The translations under genes were made by a program, and so were the position numbers. Shown piece after piece: positions 15,792 to 24,052 of a DNA stretch of 26,305 nucleotides. Position 1 is the first letter of the stretch; the number at the start of each line of letters is the position of its first letter. Source of the stretch: an uncultured Christensenella sp. (GTDB lineage: Bacteria > Bacillota > Clostridia > Christensenellales > Borkfalkiaceae); contig CAJTQE010000001.1 in NCBI GenBank assembly GCA_910578655.1, positions 23,988 to 50,292 on the forward strand, written 5' to 3'. The notes under the pieces are model-generated. The model made no database searches. It was not told where the DNA came from and was given only the letters and a program-made list of their open reading frames with translations.

Positions 15792-18338
15792 ATGAAGGCA
15801 ACAAATCTTAAATGCGAATATTTATATAATCCCGTAGGGATAGATATTCAAAGACCGCGTCTTTCGTGGAACTGCGAGGGCGGCGTAAAACAGTCGGCGT
15901 ACCGTATCATTGCAATGTCTGACGGCAAGGCTGTTTGGGATAGCGGTAAGGTGCGTTCGGACGGCATGCACGCCGAATACCCCCACACGCTTGTAAGCCG
16001 TCAAAGAGTAGAGTGGCGCGTTACGCTTTGGGACGAGAGCGATAAAGAGGGCGAAAGCTCGTCGGCGTTCTTCGAAACGGGACTGCTTAAACAAACCGAT
16101 TTTACGGCGAAATGGATAAGCGGCAACTATTCCGTAAACAAGAAAAAACGCTATCCCGTCGATTGCTTCAAAAAGACCTTTACGGCAATATGCGTTCGGC
16201 GCGCGCGGCTTTACATTACGGCTTGCGGAATTTACGAGGCAAGGCTAAACGGCAAACGCGTGGGCGATTTTTACCTTGCGCCGGGGCATACCGATTATAC
16301 AAAGCGTATTCAGTTGCAGACCTGCGACGTAACCGAACTTATAAACAGCGGCGCAAACGACTTGACGGTGGAGCTTGCCGACGGTTGGTACAGGGGAAGC
16401 TGCGGCGCGTGGGGAATTAAAAACCAATACGGTACGCAAACCAAACTCTACGCGCAGTTGGAACTAATCGGACAGGACGGAAAAATAACCACGGTGTGTT
16501 CGGACGGAATGTGGGCTTGGAGTAACGACGGCGCAATCCGCTTTGCGGACAACAAGGACGGCGAAGTGTTGGAAGCATACCGCACGCCGACTTATAGCGG
16601 TAAAGCAAAGGTTGTCAAGTGCAACGTGATTCCCACGGCTTCAAACAACGTATCCGTTACCGAACACGAAACGTTCAAGCCGAGGCTCATAAAAACGCCG
16701 AAGGGCGCAACCGTACTCGATTTTGGGCAGAACCTTACGGGATATATTAAGTTTTCGCTTAATGCGAAGAAAGGACAAAAGATAAAACTGCGTTTCGGGG
16801 AATTGCTCAATAAGGACGGCGAATTTACGCAAGTCAACATTCAATGCCGCAACAGGAAAGGCACGAAAGTAACGCCCTTGCAGCAAGTTATTTATACTTG
16901 CAAAGACGGCGCAAACGACTACAAAACCAAGTTTGCGATATTCGGCTTTCAGTACGTTTTAATCGAAACGGAAGTAGAATACAACCCCGAAGATTTCACG
17001 GCTGTTGCGGTTTATTCGGATATGCCCGAAACGCTGTCGTTCGACTGCTCGCACGAACTTATAAATAAGCTTGTGGAAAACACGCGTTGGTCGGCAAAGA
17101 ACAACCACGCCGACGTCCCCACCGACTGCCCTACGAGAGAGCGGCACGGTTGGTCGGGCGACGCGCAAATCTTCGTCGGCACGGCAAGTTACTTTTTCGA
17201 TTACGGGAGTATGGCGAAAAAGTATTTGCGGGATATGTACGATTGGCAGAAGAAAAACGGCAGACTTCCGCAGATAGCGCCCGCGGGCGGAGTGGACTTT
17301 TATATGGCTACGATGAACGGCTCTGTCGGTTGGTCGGACGCGGGCGTTATTATTCCTTATAAACTTTGGAAACAATACGGCGACAGATCAGTGCTTGAGA
17401 AATACTACGACGGTATGAAACGCTATGCAAAGTTTATGATAAAGCGTTGCGGAAAGAAAACCGTACTTTCAAAGCCTATTCACTTAAAGCATAAATACAG
17501 AAAATTTGCGGTCAATTACGGGCAGAGTTACGGCGAATGGGCAGAACCCGCCGACGTGTCCCCTATGAAATGGACGGATATGGTATTGCCGCACCCCGAA
17601 GTTTCCACCGCATATACAGCGTATGTAATGGAGCTTATGTGTAAGATTGCAACCGCGCTTAAAAGGACGGAAGATATTGCGCTTTATAGAAAGTACGCCG
17701 ACGGCACGAAACAAGCGTACCGCGCGCTTCGCAAAACGAAGGATTATCCGCTCGACACCGACAGGCAGGCTATGCTCGTCCGTCCGCTGTATTTTAACCT
17801 TCTGAACAAAGAAGAAACGGAGTATTCTAAAAAGCGGCTTGTAAAGGCTCTTGAAAATTACGGTTGGAGAATAGGCACGGGCTTTTTGTCAACGCCGTTA
17901 ATTCTATACGTTTTAACGGAAATAAATCCCGAATACGCCTATAAGCTGTTGGAAAACGAGCAAATGCCGGGGTGGCTTTATATGCCGAAAATGGGAGCTA
18001 CGACAATTTGGGAAAGTTGGGAAGGCACGGAAGCGCAAGGCGGCGTTGCCTCGCTAAACCATTACAGCAAAGGCGCGGTCTGCGAGTGGCTGTTTGGAGT
18101 AATGTGCGGAATTAACGTTGCGGGCGAAAACCATTTTGTGATTAAGCCTGTACCGGGCGGAACGCTCACGCACGCAAAAGCAAGTTATCAAAGCATTTAC
18201 GGGACGGTTGCAAGCGGTTGGGAAAAGACGGGTAAAAGATATAAGTTTACCGTAGAAATTCCCGCAAACTGCACGGCAGACGTCATCTTGCCCGACGGTA
18301 ATAGACAAGTAGTCGGCGCGGGTAAATACGCATTTTAA
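15792..18338 (+). CDS. Alpha-L-rhamnosidase, GH78
   Basis: The 848-residue protein has the GH78 layout: an N-terminal Ig-like domain (NPVGIDIQRPRLSW, residues about 12-25), a carbohydrate-binding-like beta domain (about 110-300), the (alpha/alpha)6 catalytic domain and a C-terminal beta sandwich. The catalytic motif DCPTRERHGWSGDAQ is intact, with the likely general acid E450. It removes terminal alpha-L-rhamnose from glycosides by inversion. There is no signal peptide, so it works on imported substrate. GGAG at 15781-15784 precedes the ATG. It is followed 32-45 bases later by the kinase for its product. Confidence 0.95.
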   Translation: MKATNLKCEYLYNPVGIDIQRPRLSWNCEGGVKQSAYRIIAMSDGKAVWDSGKVRSDGMHAEYPHTLVSRQRVEWRVTLWDESDKEGESSSAFFETGLLKQTDFTAKWISGNYSVNKKKRYPVDCFKKTFTAICVRRARLYITACGIYEARLNGKRVGDFYLAPGHTDYTKRIQLQTCDVTELINSGANDLTVELADGWYRGSCGAWGIKNQYGTQTKLYAQLELIGQDGKITTVCSDGMWAWSNDGAIRFADNKDGEVLEAYRTPTYSGKAKVVKCNVIPTASNNVSVTEHETFKPRLIKTPKGATVLDFGQNLTGYIKFSLNAKKGQKIKLRFGELLNKDGEFTQVNIQCRNRKGTKVTPLQQVIYTCKDGANDYKTKFAIFGFQYVLIETEVEYNPEDFTAVAVYSDMPETLSFDCSHELINKLVENTRWSAKNNHADVPTDCPTRERHGWSGDAQIFVGTASYFFDYGSMAKKYLRDMYDWQKKNGRLPQIAPAGGVDFYMATMNGSVGWSDAGVIIPYKLWKQYGDRSVLEKYYDGMKRYAKFMIKRCGKKTVLSKPIHLKHKYRKFAVNYGQSYGEWAEPADVSPMKWTDMVLPHPEVSTAYTAYVMELMCKIATALKRTEDIALYRKYADGTKQAYRALRKTKDYPLDTDRQAMLVRPLYFNLLNKEETEYSKKRLVKALENYGWRIGTGFLSTPLILYVLTEINPEYAYKLLENEQMPGWLYMPKMGATTIWESWEGTEAQGGVASLNHYSKGAVCEWLFGVMCGINVAGENHFVIKPVPGGTLTHAKASYQSIYGTVASGWEKTGKRYKFTVEIPANCTADVILPDGNRQVVGAGKYAF

Positions 18339-18382
18339 CTGCAAAAATATAGTGGTGTAAAAAGCTTAATGTGTTGTGGAAT

Positions 18383-19780
18383 ATGGAATATTACTTGGCA
18401 ATAGATATAGGTGCGTCGAGCGGGCGGCATATCGTCGGTTGGCGTGAAAATAACGAAATAAAAACCGACGAGGTTTTTCGTTTCCCGAACGGCACGAAAA
18501 GGCAGAATAACTGTCTTGTGTGGGATACTGACAGTCTTTTCGAAAACGTTAAAAAAGGCATTAAAGCCGCAATAAAGAAGTACGGACAAATCAAATCTCT
18601 TGCGATTGACACTTGGGGTGTGGATTATGTGTTGGTAAACCGCATTCGCTCCCTGAGTCCGTGTTTTGCATATAGGGACAGTCGCGCGGAGACGGTTATA
18701 GACGAAGTCCACGGGAAGATGTCTTTCGAAGAGTTGTATCGCAGAACGGGCATACAGTTTCAACCGTTTAACACCGTCTATCAACTCTATGACGATATGA
18801 AGCGGGGTAGATTGGATAGGGCCAATGATTTTTTGATGATACCCGAATATCTCAACTACTTGCTTACGGGCGTGAAGATGCACGAATATACCAACGCGAC
18901 GACGACGGGGCTGGTAAATGCAGAAACGAAAGAATACGACAAAGATATTTTATCTGCGTTAGGTCTGCCGACAAGGTTATTCGGTCAACTTTATCAGTCG
19001 GGAACGAGGGTCGGATTGTTATTGCCCGAAATCGCTTGGGCGGTCGGCGGTCAAACGGAAGTCGTTTTATGTGCAAGTCACGATACGGCAAGCGCGGTTG
19101 AAGGAATACCTATGACGGAAAACAGCCCGTACATATCGAGCGGAACGTGGTCGCTGTTGGGCTTGAAAGTGCCGCAAGCTATTACGGACGAAAAGAGCCG
19201 AAGGGCGAACTACTCAAACGAGGGTGGCGTGGGTTACGTCAGATACCAAAAGAACATTATGGGTATGTGGGTCGTCAACCGTCTGCGCGGCGAGCTATGT
19301 CCCGACAAACCGTTCCAGCAGATAGTAGAGCAAGCACGGCAAAGCACGTTCAACGCTTACGTTGATGTCAACGACAATTCGTTCCTTGCGCCGAAAAGTA
19401 TGAAAGAAGCGTTTGACGGCGCGCTCAAATGCAAGCCGCAATCAGAAGCGGATTATTTCCGTTGCGCATTTTTAAGTCTTGCCATAAGTTATATGGACGC
19501 TTTGGACGAATTAAAGGCAAACAGCGGAAAAGACTTCGATACACTTTACATAGTAGGCGGCGGGGCAAAGAATAGTTTATTGAACGAACTAACCGAACAA
19601 GTTTGCAAAATTAAAGTTTGTGCGTTGCCTATCGAGGCAACCGCACTTGGAAATCTTAAACTAACAGGCTACGCGAGATTGAAGAAGAAATGCAAGAGGA
19701 GTACGAAAAGGAAAATCGTCCACAGGAAGAACAACCGAAGTCGACAAACAACAATTGGAATTGGGGGAAGTAATATGTAA
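18383..19780 (+). CDS. rhaB: Rhamnulokinase with replaced C-terminus (probably damaged)
   Basis: This FGGY-family kinase phosphorylates L-rhamnulose at O-1 in L-rhamnose breakdown. AIDIGASSGR, DTWGVDYVL, CASHDTASAV (catalytic Asp), ISSGTWSLLG and the adenosine motif VGGGAKN are intact. Family sequence stops after PIEATALGNL (about residue 425). The remaining 40 residues are Lys/Arg-rich and unlike RhaB, and come from reading another gene fragment out of frame. About 50 native C-terminal residues are missing, so activity is doubtful. The ATG at 18383 is chosen; a GTG at 18371 is possible, and neither has a good ribosome site. No rhamnose isomerase or rhamnulose-1-phosphate aldolase gene follows, presumably lost in the same event. 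Confidence 0.88.
   Translation: MEYYLAIDIGASSGRHIVGWRENNEIKTDEVFRFPNGTKRQNNCLVWDTDSLFENVKKGIKAAIKKYGQIKSLAIDTWGVDYVLVNRIRSLSPCFAYRDSRAETVIDEVHGKMSFEELYRRTGIQFQPFNTVYQLYDDMKRGRLDRANDFLMIPEYLNYLLTGVKMHEYTNATTTGLVNAETKEYDKDILSALGLPTRLFGQLYQSGTRVGLLLPEIAWAVGGQTEVVLCASHDTASAVEGIPMTENSPYISSGTWSLLGLKVPQAITDEKSRRANYSNEGGVGYVRYQKNIMGMWVVNRLRGELCPDKPFQQIVEQARQSTFNAYVDVNDNSFLAPKSMKEAFDGALKCKPQSEADYFRCAFLSLAISYMDALDELKANSGKDFDTLYIVGGGAKNSLLNELTEQVCKIKVCALPIEATALGNLKLTGYARLKKKCKRSTKRKIVHRKNNRSRQTTIGIGGSNM
19660..19773 (+). pseudogene. C-terminal fragment of an element protein, out of frame with rhaB
   Basis: In the second frame relative to rhaB, 37 residues run from TNRLREIEEEMQEEY to the ending STNNNWNWGK and a stop at 19771-19773. 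An acidic, coiled-coil-like stretch with a polar Asn/Trp end looks like a true protein C-terminus, such as that of a relaxase or transfer protein. The family is not identified. It has no start codon and lies just before the accessory gene of the element. This frame explains the basic tail of the rhamnulokinase. Confidence 0.5.
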
Positions 19781-19792
19781 AAAATAAGCCAA

Positions 19793-19870
19793 AGTCGTAT
19801 TAACATCAGATAAACGCTTGACTCCAAAAGCCAAAAGTGATAAGATATAGTAAATCGTATAAATACGACT
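19793..19870. repeat. TCGTAT half-sites around the element promoter
   Basis: AGTCGTATT (19793-19801) is mirrored by AATACGACT (19862-19870), a perfect 9-bp inverted pair. The right copy also forms a compact palindrome with TCGTAT at 19855-19860 and ATACGA at 19863-19868. The sites bracket the promoter at 19818-19846 and cover its start point, as expected for an operator of a self-repressed gene. Confidence 0.5.
19818..19846 (+). promoter_or_regulatory. Strong promoter of the element accessory gene
   Basis: TTGACT (19818-19823), a 17-base spacer and TAAGAT (19841-19846) with TG at 19838-19839 form an extended -10 promoter. It would start transcription near 19853, before the gene at 19895. Confidence 0.7.
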
Positions 19871-19894
19871 AATATATTTCACGGAGGTTGGGTT

Positions 19895-20170
19895 ATGGAA
19901 AACAGCAGAAAGGTAAAAGACAAGCGTTACGAGGATAAACACAAAGAAGAAAGAAAAGCCAAATGTATGATTTGGGGAACGAGCATGCCGAGAGAGAAAG
20001 CCGAGAAAATTAACGAATTTTTGAAAAGATACGGCTACACAAAGGTAGAGCTAATACAAGCGGGATATGAAGAATTATTAGCCCGACACGACACCGACTT
20101 TGCAAAGTTAAAGGACGGGTATGACGATTTTTTCGGTTTTGAGGAAGTCGATAAAAAGAAAACCGAATAA
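19895..20170 (+). CDS. Small element protein, possibly ribbon-helix-helix DNA binding
   Basis: This 91-residue charged protein has a basic N-terminus (MENSRKVKDKRYEDKHKEER) and a core MPREKAEKINEFLKRYGYTK followed by VELIQAGYEELL. The core resembles the strand-helix-helix layout of small RHH regulators or relaxosome proteins. The acidic C-terminus ends EEVDKKKTE. Its ATG has a strong CGGAGG ribosome site, and a promoter with operator-like repeats lies upstream, which would fit an autorepressor (inference). Its neighbours are a relaxase-like tail fragment and a serine recombinase, so it belongs to the mobile element. I do not recognise a named family with certainty. Confidence 0.7.
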   Translation: MENSRKVKDKRYEDKHKEERKAKCMIWGTSMPREKAEKINEFLKRYGYTKVELIQAGYEELLARHDTDFAKLKDGYDDFFGFEEVDKKKTE

Positions 20171-20204
20171 CTATTAAATCTTTTCGCAAAAGGAGGAAAA
20201 CGCG

Positions 20205-20397
20205 ATGGAAAGAGAACATAGTATTCAAAGCTATAAGGACGCGGAGTAATTCCGAGTTACCGTCCGAATAAGGATACTTGAACAAAGAGCAAGAAAATTA
20301 CGATGCTTTTATTGATTTTATGGCACAGTTGATACAAAAATACGGCAACACAATTTTGAAAAATGAACAGCCGAAAACGGAGGACAATGATGAATAG
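20205..20397 (+). pseudogene. Small element gene broken by two single-base frameshifts
   Basis: A strong AGGAGG site (20191-20196) leads into an ATG that gives MEREHSIQSYKDAE and then a stop at 20247. Sequence in the next frames continues sensibly: IPSYRPNKDT, then LNKEQENYDAFIDFMAQLIQ and KYGNT. Restoring one base after GAG (20246) and one near 20275 would give a single protein of about 64 residues ending at the TAG at 20395. Its end overlaps the recombinase start, as in an intact coupled gene pair. Small ORFs like this commonly precede recombinase genes in such elements. Sequencing error is possible. Confidence 0.6.
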
Positions 20398-21766
20398 AGA
20401 AGGAAAGAAATGCTTCTTGTATTCGAGAGTGAGTACGGAAATGCAAGTGGACGGTTATAGTTTGGAAGCGCAGAAAAGCGTTCTCAAAAAATTTGCTGAG
20501 CGTGAAGAAATGAAAATAGTTGAATATTACGAGGATGCAGGCAAATCAGGCAAGTCGATAGAGGGACGACCTGCTTTCAAGAAAATGCTTTCCGATATAG
20601 AAAGCGGACAAAGCGTGGACTATATTCTCGTTTATAAACTTTCACGCTTTGGAAGAAATGCGGCGGATATTCTAAATTCGTTGGAGTTAATTCAGACCTA
20701 TGATGTGAACTTGATTTGCATTGAAGAAGGGATTGATTCATCGCAGACAAGTGGTAAGTTGCTCATATCCGTGTTGTCTGCCGTTGCAGAAATCGAAAGA
20801 GAGAACATTCTTGAACAGACTATGAACGGGCGCAGGGAAAAGGCTCGTCAAGGTTTGTGGAATGGTGGCCCCGCGCCGTATGGCTATACTCTGAAAGATA
20901 ATAAACTTTACATAAACGAAGATGAGGCGGAGTTGGTCCGCCTCATCTATGATAAGTACGTAAACACTACAATAGGGTATTCAGGCATAGCTAAATATCT
21001 GAACTTGCAGGGGATAAAAAAGGTTGTGCGCACGGACAGAATGATTGAAGAATGGAGTGCGCATTTCATAAATCTGATTTTAGAAAATCCCGTGTATTGC
21101 GGTAAAATCGCTTATGGCAGGAGGACGCTTGAAAAAGTAAAGGGTAAGAAGAACGAATATAAGCGAATAAACGCTACCGATTATATTACGGTTGACGGCT
21201 TACACGAATCGCTTGTAAGTGAAGAGATTTGGAATAAAGCGCAGGATAAACGGCAGGCAACGGGCCAGAAGTTTGCTTCAAAATACGGCAAGGACAGAAC
21301 GCATTTATTGACGGGTTTATTAAAGTGTCCCGTGTGCGGAGGTCCTATGTATGCCAACCGCCATTGTTGGACGAAAAAGGACGGAACGTATAAAGAAGTA
21401 GGCTATTATGTTTGTGGACGAAACAAACACGATAGGGGAAAGTTCTGCGATTATAAGGCTGACTTAAAGAAGAGTGTAATCGAACCACTTGTGATAGAAG
21501 CCGTAAAGGAAATCGTAAGCGAAAAATATTTTGCTCAGGCGATTAAAGACAGAATCGGAAGTATCAGCAAAAATGACGATATCGACAAGGAAATAAAGAA
21601 CTTTGAAAATAGGCTTAATGAGATTGAGCTGAATAAGGCAAGATTGGAAAAGGAAATAGATACGTTGCCTTTTGATACGAAGTTCCGTGAAAGAAAGTTG
21701 CACGATATGAATTTACGCCTTGACGGAATGTACGAAGCTACTCTATTATTGCACGCAATCAATTAA
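20390..21766 (+). CDS. Large serine recombinase, C-terminally truncated
   Basis: This site-specific recombinase has the resolvase catalytic domain (residues 7-150) with YSRVSTEMQ (catalytic S15), YKLSRFGRN and AEIERENI, then a recombinase domain and a zinc ribbon (CPVCGG with VCGRNKHDRGKFC). A coiled coil begins around residue 395. Family similarity ends at about RLDGMYE, followed by a short unrelated tail ATLLLHAIN. At 458 residues it lacks roughly 60-90 of the usual C-terminus, so integration or excision may be impaired. GGAGG (20379-20383) with 6-base spacing favours the ATG at 20390 over 20387 and 20363. It overlaps the broken small gene upstream. Confidence 0.92.
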   Translation: MNREGKKCFLYSRVSTEMQVDGYSLEAQKSVLKKFAEREEMKIVEYYEDAGKSGKSIEGRPAFKKMLSDIESGQSVDYILVYKLSRFGRNAADILNSLELIQTYDVNLICIEEGIDSSQTSGKLLISVLSAVAEIERENILEQTMNGRREKARQGLWNGGPAPYGYTLKDNKLYINEDEAELVRLIYDKYVNTTIGYSGIAKYLNLQGIKKVVRTDRMIEEWSAHFINLILENPVYCGKIAYGRRTLEKVKGKKNEYKRINATDYITVDGLHESLVSEEIWNKAQDKRQATGQKFASKYGKDRTHLLTGLLKCPVCGGPMYANRHCWTKKDGTYKEVGYYVCGRNKHDRGKFCDYKADLKKSVIEPLVIEAVKEIVSEKYFAQAIKDRIGSISKNDDIDKEIKNFENRLNEIELNKARLEKEIDTLPFDTKFRERKLHDMNLRLDGMYEATLLLHAIN

Positions 21767-21779
21767 ATGCAAAGTAAAA

Positions 21780-21826
21780 GCGCACTATACCTTGCAAGCA
21801 AGGTATAGTGCGCTGTGCTTTTATTC
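21780..21826 (+). terminator. Intrinsic terminator after the recombinase fragment
   Basis: A 14-bp perfect stem (21780-21793 with 21800-21813) with a 6-base loop is followed by TGTGCTTTTATT. A-rich sequence before the stem lets it work on the minus strand too. It begins 13 bases after the recombinase stop and may have belonged to the host locus before the deletion. Confidence 0.75.
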
Positions 21827-21938
21827 TGTTCCCGCGTTAAAATTCCCTGCAAGAACTGCCGTTAAAGGACGGGCGTTTTGCTTTTTAAAAGTTTTTTCGG
21901 CAAATTTCGACAAAAATATTCCTTTTTAAAAAATTATA

Positions 21939-21947
21939 TGCTATAAT
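21939..21947 (+). promoter_or_regulatory. Extended -10 promoter for the two-TM/LemA pair
   Basis: TGCTATAAT is a perfect extended -10 element. A weak -35 (TTCCTT, about 21919-21924) precedes it. Transcription would start near 21954, giving a leader of about 58 bases. Confidence 0.6.
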
Positions 21948-21960
21948 ATTTTCAAGTAAC

Positions 21961-21980
21961 GTTTCTGCGGCTGCGGAAAC
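21961..21980 (+). other. Leader hairpin before a gene without ribosome site
   Basis: GTTTCTGC pairs with GCGGAAAC (one T-G pair) around a GGCT loop. It lies near the 5' end of the predicted transcript. The start codon at 22012 has no Shine-Dalgarno sequence in front of it. The rest of the 245-base gap between 21766 and 22012 holds only the terminator and this promoter. Confidence 0.4.
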
Positions 21981-22011
21981 CGACTAAAATCTATTTTAAT
22001 ATAATGATATT

Positions 22012-24021
22012 ATGTTACAAAACGACGCGCTTTTAGAACCGCTTGACGGTTATAACAAACTTTATAAAGAGCAGCATTTGCAAAACACCGTGGCGCTTTT
22101 TGACGAACTGACTAAAAAAGGCAGGGTGGACGTTGCGGCAAATAAAAAAACCGTAACGGAGTATAAGCTTAAACTTGCCGAAATTAAAAAGACGCAAAAA
22201 GCAATTTCAAAAGCGAAAAGCCTGAGAATTTTTTTAATAGTTTTAAGCGTCATTCTGGCGTTTGCCGGCGCGGCGACGCTTGCGGCGGCAATCTACCGAA
22301 AGGTGCAGCTTTGGATAGGCATAGTTGCGTTAGTTGCGGCGCTTTTACTCATAATTGTGTTTATCGTTGTGATTTGCGTCAGCATAAACCGCAAAATAAA
22401 ATACAACGAAGAAGTTTTAAACAATCTCAGACAGGAGGCGGAAACGCTTTTAAACGAGGCGTGGACACAGATGTCCGGACTTAACGCGCTGTATGACTGG
22501 GACATTCCCCAAAGTCTTGTTACAAAGACGGTTCCGCTGATTGAAATGGACGAAAACTTCGACGAAGAGAAGTTCGTTTACCTCAGAGAAAAATACGGGT
22601 TGGGGAAGAACGACGACAAGACGCGTTCAACACAGTTTTGTCAGTCGGGCGCGATACTCGGCAATCCGTTTCTTATCTTAAAGGACCTCAAACAAAACTG
22701 GGTCAACCAGCTTTACACCGGTTCGATTACCATAAGCTGGACGGAAACCGTGCGCACGAAAGACGGTACCAGAACGGTACACCGCACGCAGGTGCTTACG
22801 GCAAGCTTACATAAACCTAAACCCGTATATTGTTGCGAAACATACCTCGTCTACGGAAACGAGGCCTGCCCCAACCTGACGTTTTCGCGTGAGCCTTCGG
22901 GGGTATCCGGACTTGACGAAAAGCGCATTGAAAAAAAGGTCAGGTCCAAAGTAAAAAAGCTTGATAAAATGGCGCGCGAGGCTCTGGCGGAAGGCGACGA
23001 CTACACGCGTCTGGGCAACGACGAGTTCGAGGCTCTGTTCGGCGGCACGGACAGGGACAACGAAGTAGAGTACAGAATGTTGTTTACGCCGCTTGCGCAG
23101 AAAAACATTTTAAAACTAATAAAAACGCCTCAGCCCTACGGCGACGACTTCACTATACATAAAATAAAAAAACTGAACTATGTTTACAGCGAACATTCTC
23201 AGGGTTTCGATTACGAAGTCGACCCCGTAAACTTTATTCACTACGATTATGAGGAGGCGGCGAAAAACTTTATCGAAATAAACACGACTTATTTTAAAAG
23301 CCTTTATTTCGATCTTGCTCCGCTTATCAGTATTCCGCTGTATCAGCAGACGAAATCGCGAGAGTTTATTTACAATAAGCCGTATTCAAGCAACGTTTCC
23401 TGCTACGAACACGAGTCTATCGCAAACTCGTTCCAAAAAAATCTTTTAAAGCCCGAACATTCGGTAACGCCGTCGATACTGAAAACCGAGCTTATCAGTA
23501 AAATGGACAGCGCGGACGAAGTGCTTATAACCGCTTACGCCTATCGCGGAGAAAGGCGCGTAACTTACATTTCCCGAATGGGCGGCGACGGCAGAATGCA
23601 CGCCGTACCCGTTGTATGGATAGAGTATATTCCTATAGAGCGGACAACGCAAATGGCTGTTCAGAAAAAGCGCAGTTCGCGTTCGGACTTCAATTTAAAC
23701 AGCTCGCGCGGACAGTTTAAGGATACGGTCAGCCGTTTTTCGGATAACGGCGCGTGCCTGTACGAGCGCGGAGTGTTTGCAATGCTTATGCGTTCCCGTC
23801 TGACGGCGGACGTGCTGAAAAGCATTAACGGCGTGTACGCAACCGGGGAAGACAAACCCAACGCCGAAGAACTTGCCAAAATAATTTGGGAAGAGGAGCT
23901 TATGCGCGACCGTTCAAACGTTCCCGACGACGACGCGGACGCGCTGCTCGGCGACGATACTGCCGAAACTTGCGAGGTTGAAGCAAGCGAAGAGGACGTT
24001 GCCGAGAACGACGAAATCTAA
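22012..24021 (+). CDS. Two-TM protein with large cytoplasmic domain, LemA partner, function unknown
   Basis: The 669-residue protein starts with a helical, charged segment (1-70), then two adjacent membrane helices (about 71-94 and 100-124) and a short coiled coil (to about 145). A large soluble domain follows (about 150-640) with strand-rich parts (SITISWTETVRTKDGTRTVH, YFDLAPLISIPLYQQ), and the protein ends in an acidic tail. No enzyme motif is seen. With the short loop between the helices, both ends are likely on the cytoplasmic side (inference). The ATG at 22012 lacks a ribosome site, but the frame has no better start. The LemA gene follows after 31 bases, so the two probably act together at the membrane. 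I do not recognise the family. Confidence 0.85.
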   Translation: MLQNDALLEPLDGYNKLYKEQHLQNTVALFDELTKKGRVDVAANKKTVTEYKLKLAEIKKTQKAISKAKSLRIFLIVLSVILAFAGAATLAAAIYRKVQLWIGIVALVAALLLIIVFIVVICVSINRKIKYNEEVLNNLRQEAETLLNEAWTQMSGLNALYDWDIPQSLVTKTVPLIEMDENFDEEKFVYLREKYGLGKNDDKTRSTQFCQSGAILGNPFLILKDLKQNWVNQLYTGSITISWTETVRTKDGTRTVHRTQVLTASLHKPKPVYCCETYLVYGNEACPNLTFSREPSGVSGLDEKRIEKKVRSKVKKLDKMAREALAEGDDYTRLGNDEFEALFGGTDRDNEVEYRMLFTPLAQKNILKLIKTPQPYGDDFTIHKIKKLNYVYSEHSQGFDYEVDPVNFIHYDYEEAAKNFIEINTTYFKSLYFDLAPLISIPLYQQTKSREFIYNKPYSSNVSCYEHESIANSFQKNLLKPEHSVTPSILKTELISKMDSADEVLITAYAYRGERRVTYISRMGGDGRMHAVPVVWIEYIPIERTTQMAVQKKRSSRSDFNLNSSRGQFKDTVSRFSDNGACLYERGVFAMLMRSRLTADVLKSINGVYATGEDKPNAEELAKIIWEEELMRDRSNVPDDDADALLGDDTAETCEVEASEEDVAENDEI

Positions 24022-24052
24022 AAAATAAAAAAATAAAAGGAGAAAATAAATT

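Larger units (their letters stand above)
19657..21745 (+). mobile_element. Decayed integrative/mobilisable element remnant
   Basis: The left edge is placed where rhamnulokinase similarity stops and the right edge where serine-recombinase similarity stops. Inside are an out-of-frame gene fragment, a small accessory gene with its own promoter, a small frameshifted gene and a large serine recombinase. Both edges cut through genes, and neither missing gene part is found nearby. This suggests deletion after integration rather than a clean insertion. I found no clear attachment-site duplication. A join made during assembly is an alternative. Confidence 0.6.

Noticed and set aside
19657..21766. Clean attachment-site duplication at the element edges
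   Set aside because: Comparing the sequence around 19650-19670 with that around 21730-21770 by eye gave no convincing repeat, and the two cut genes are different ones.
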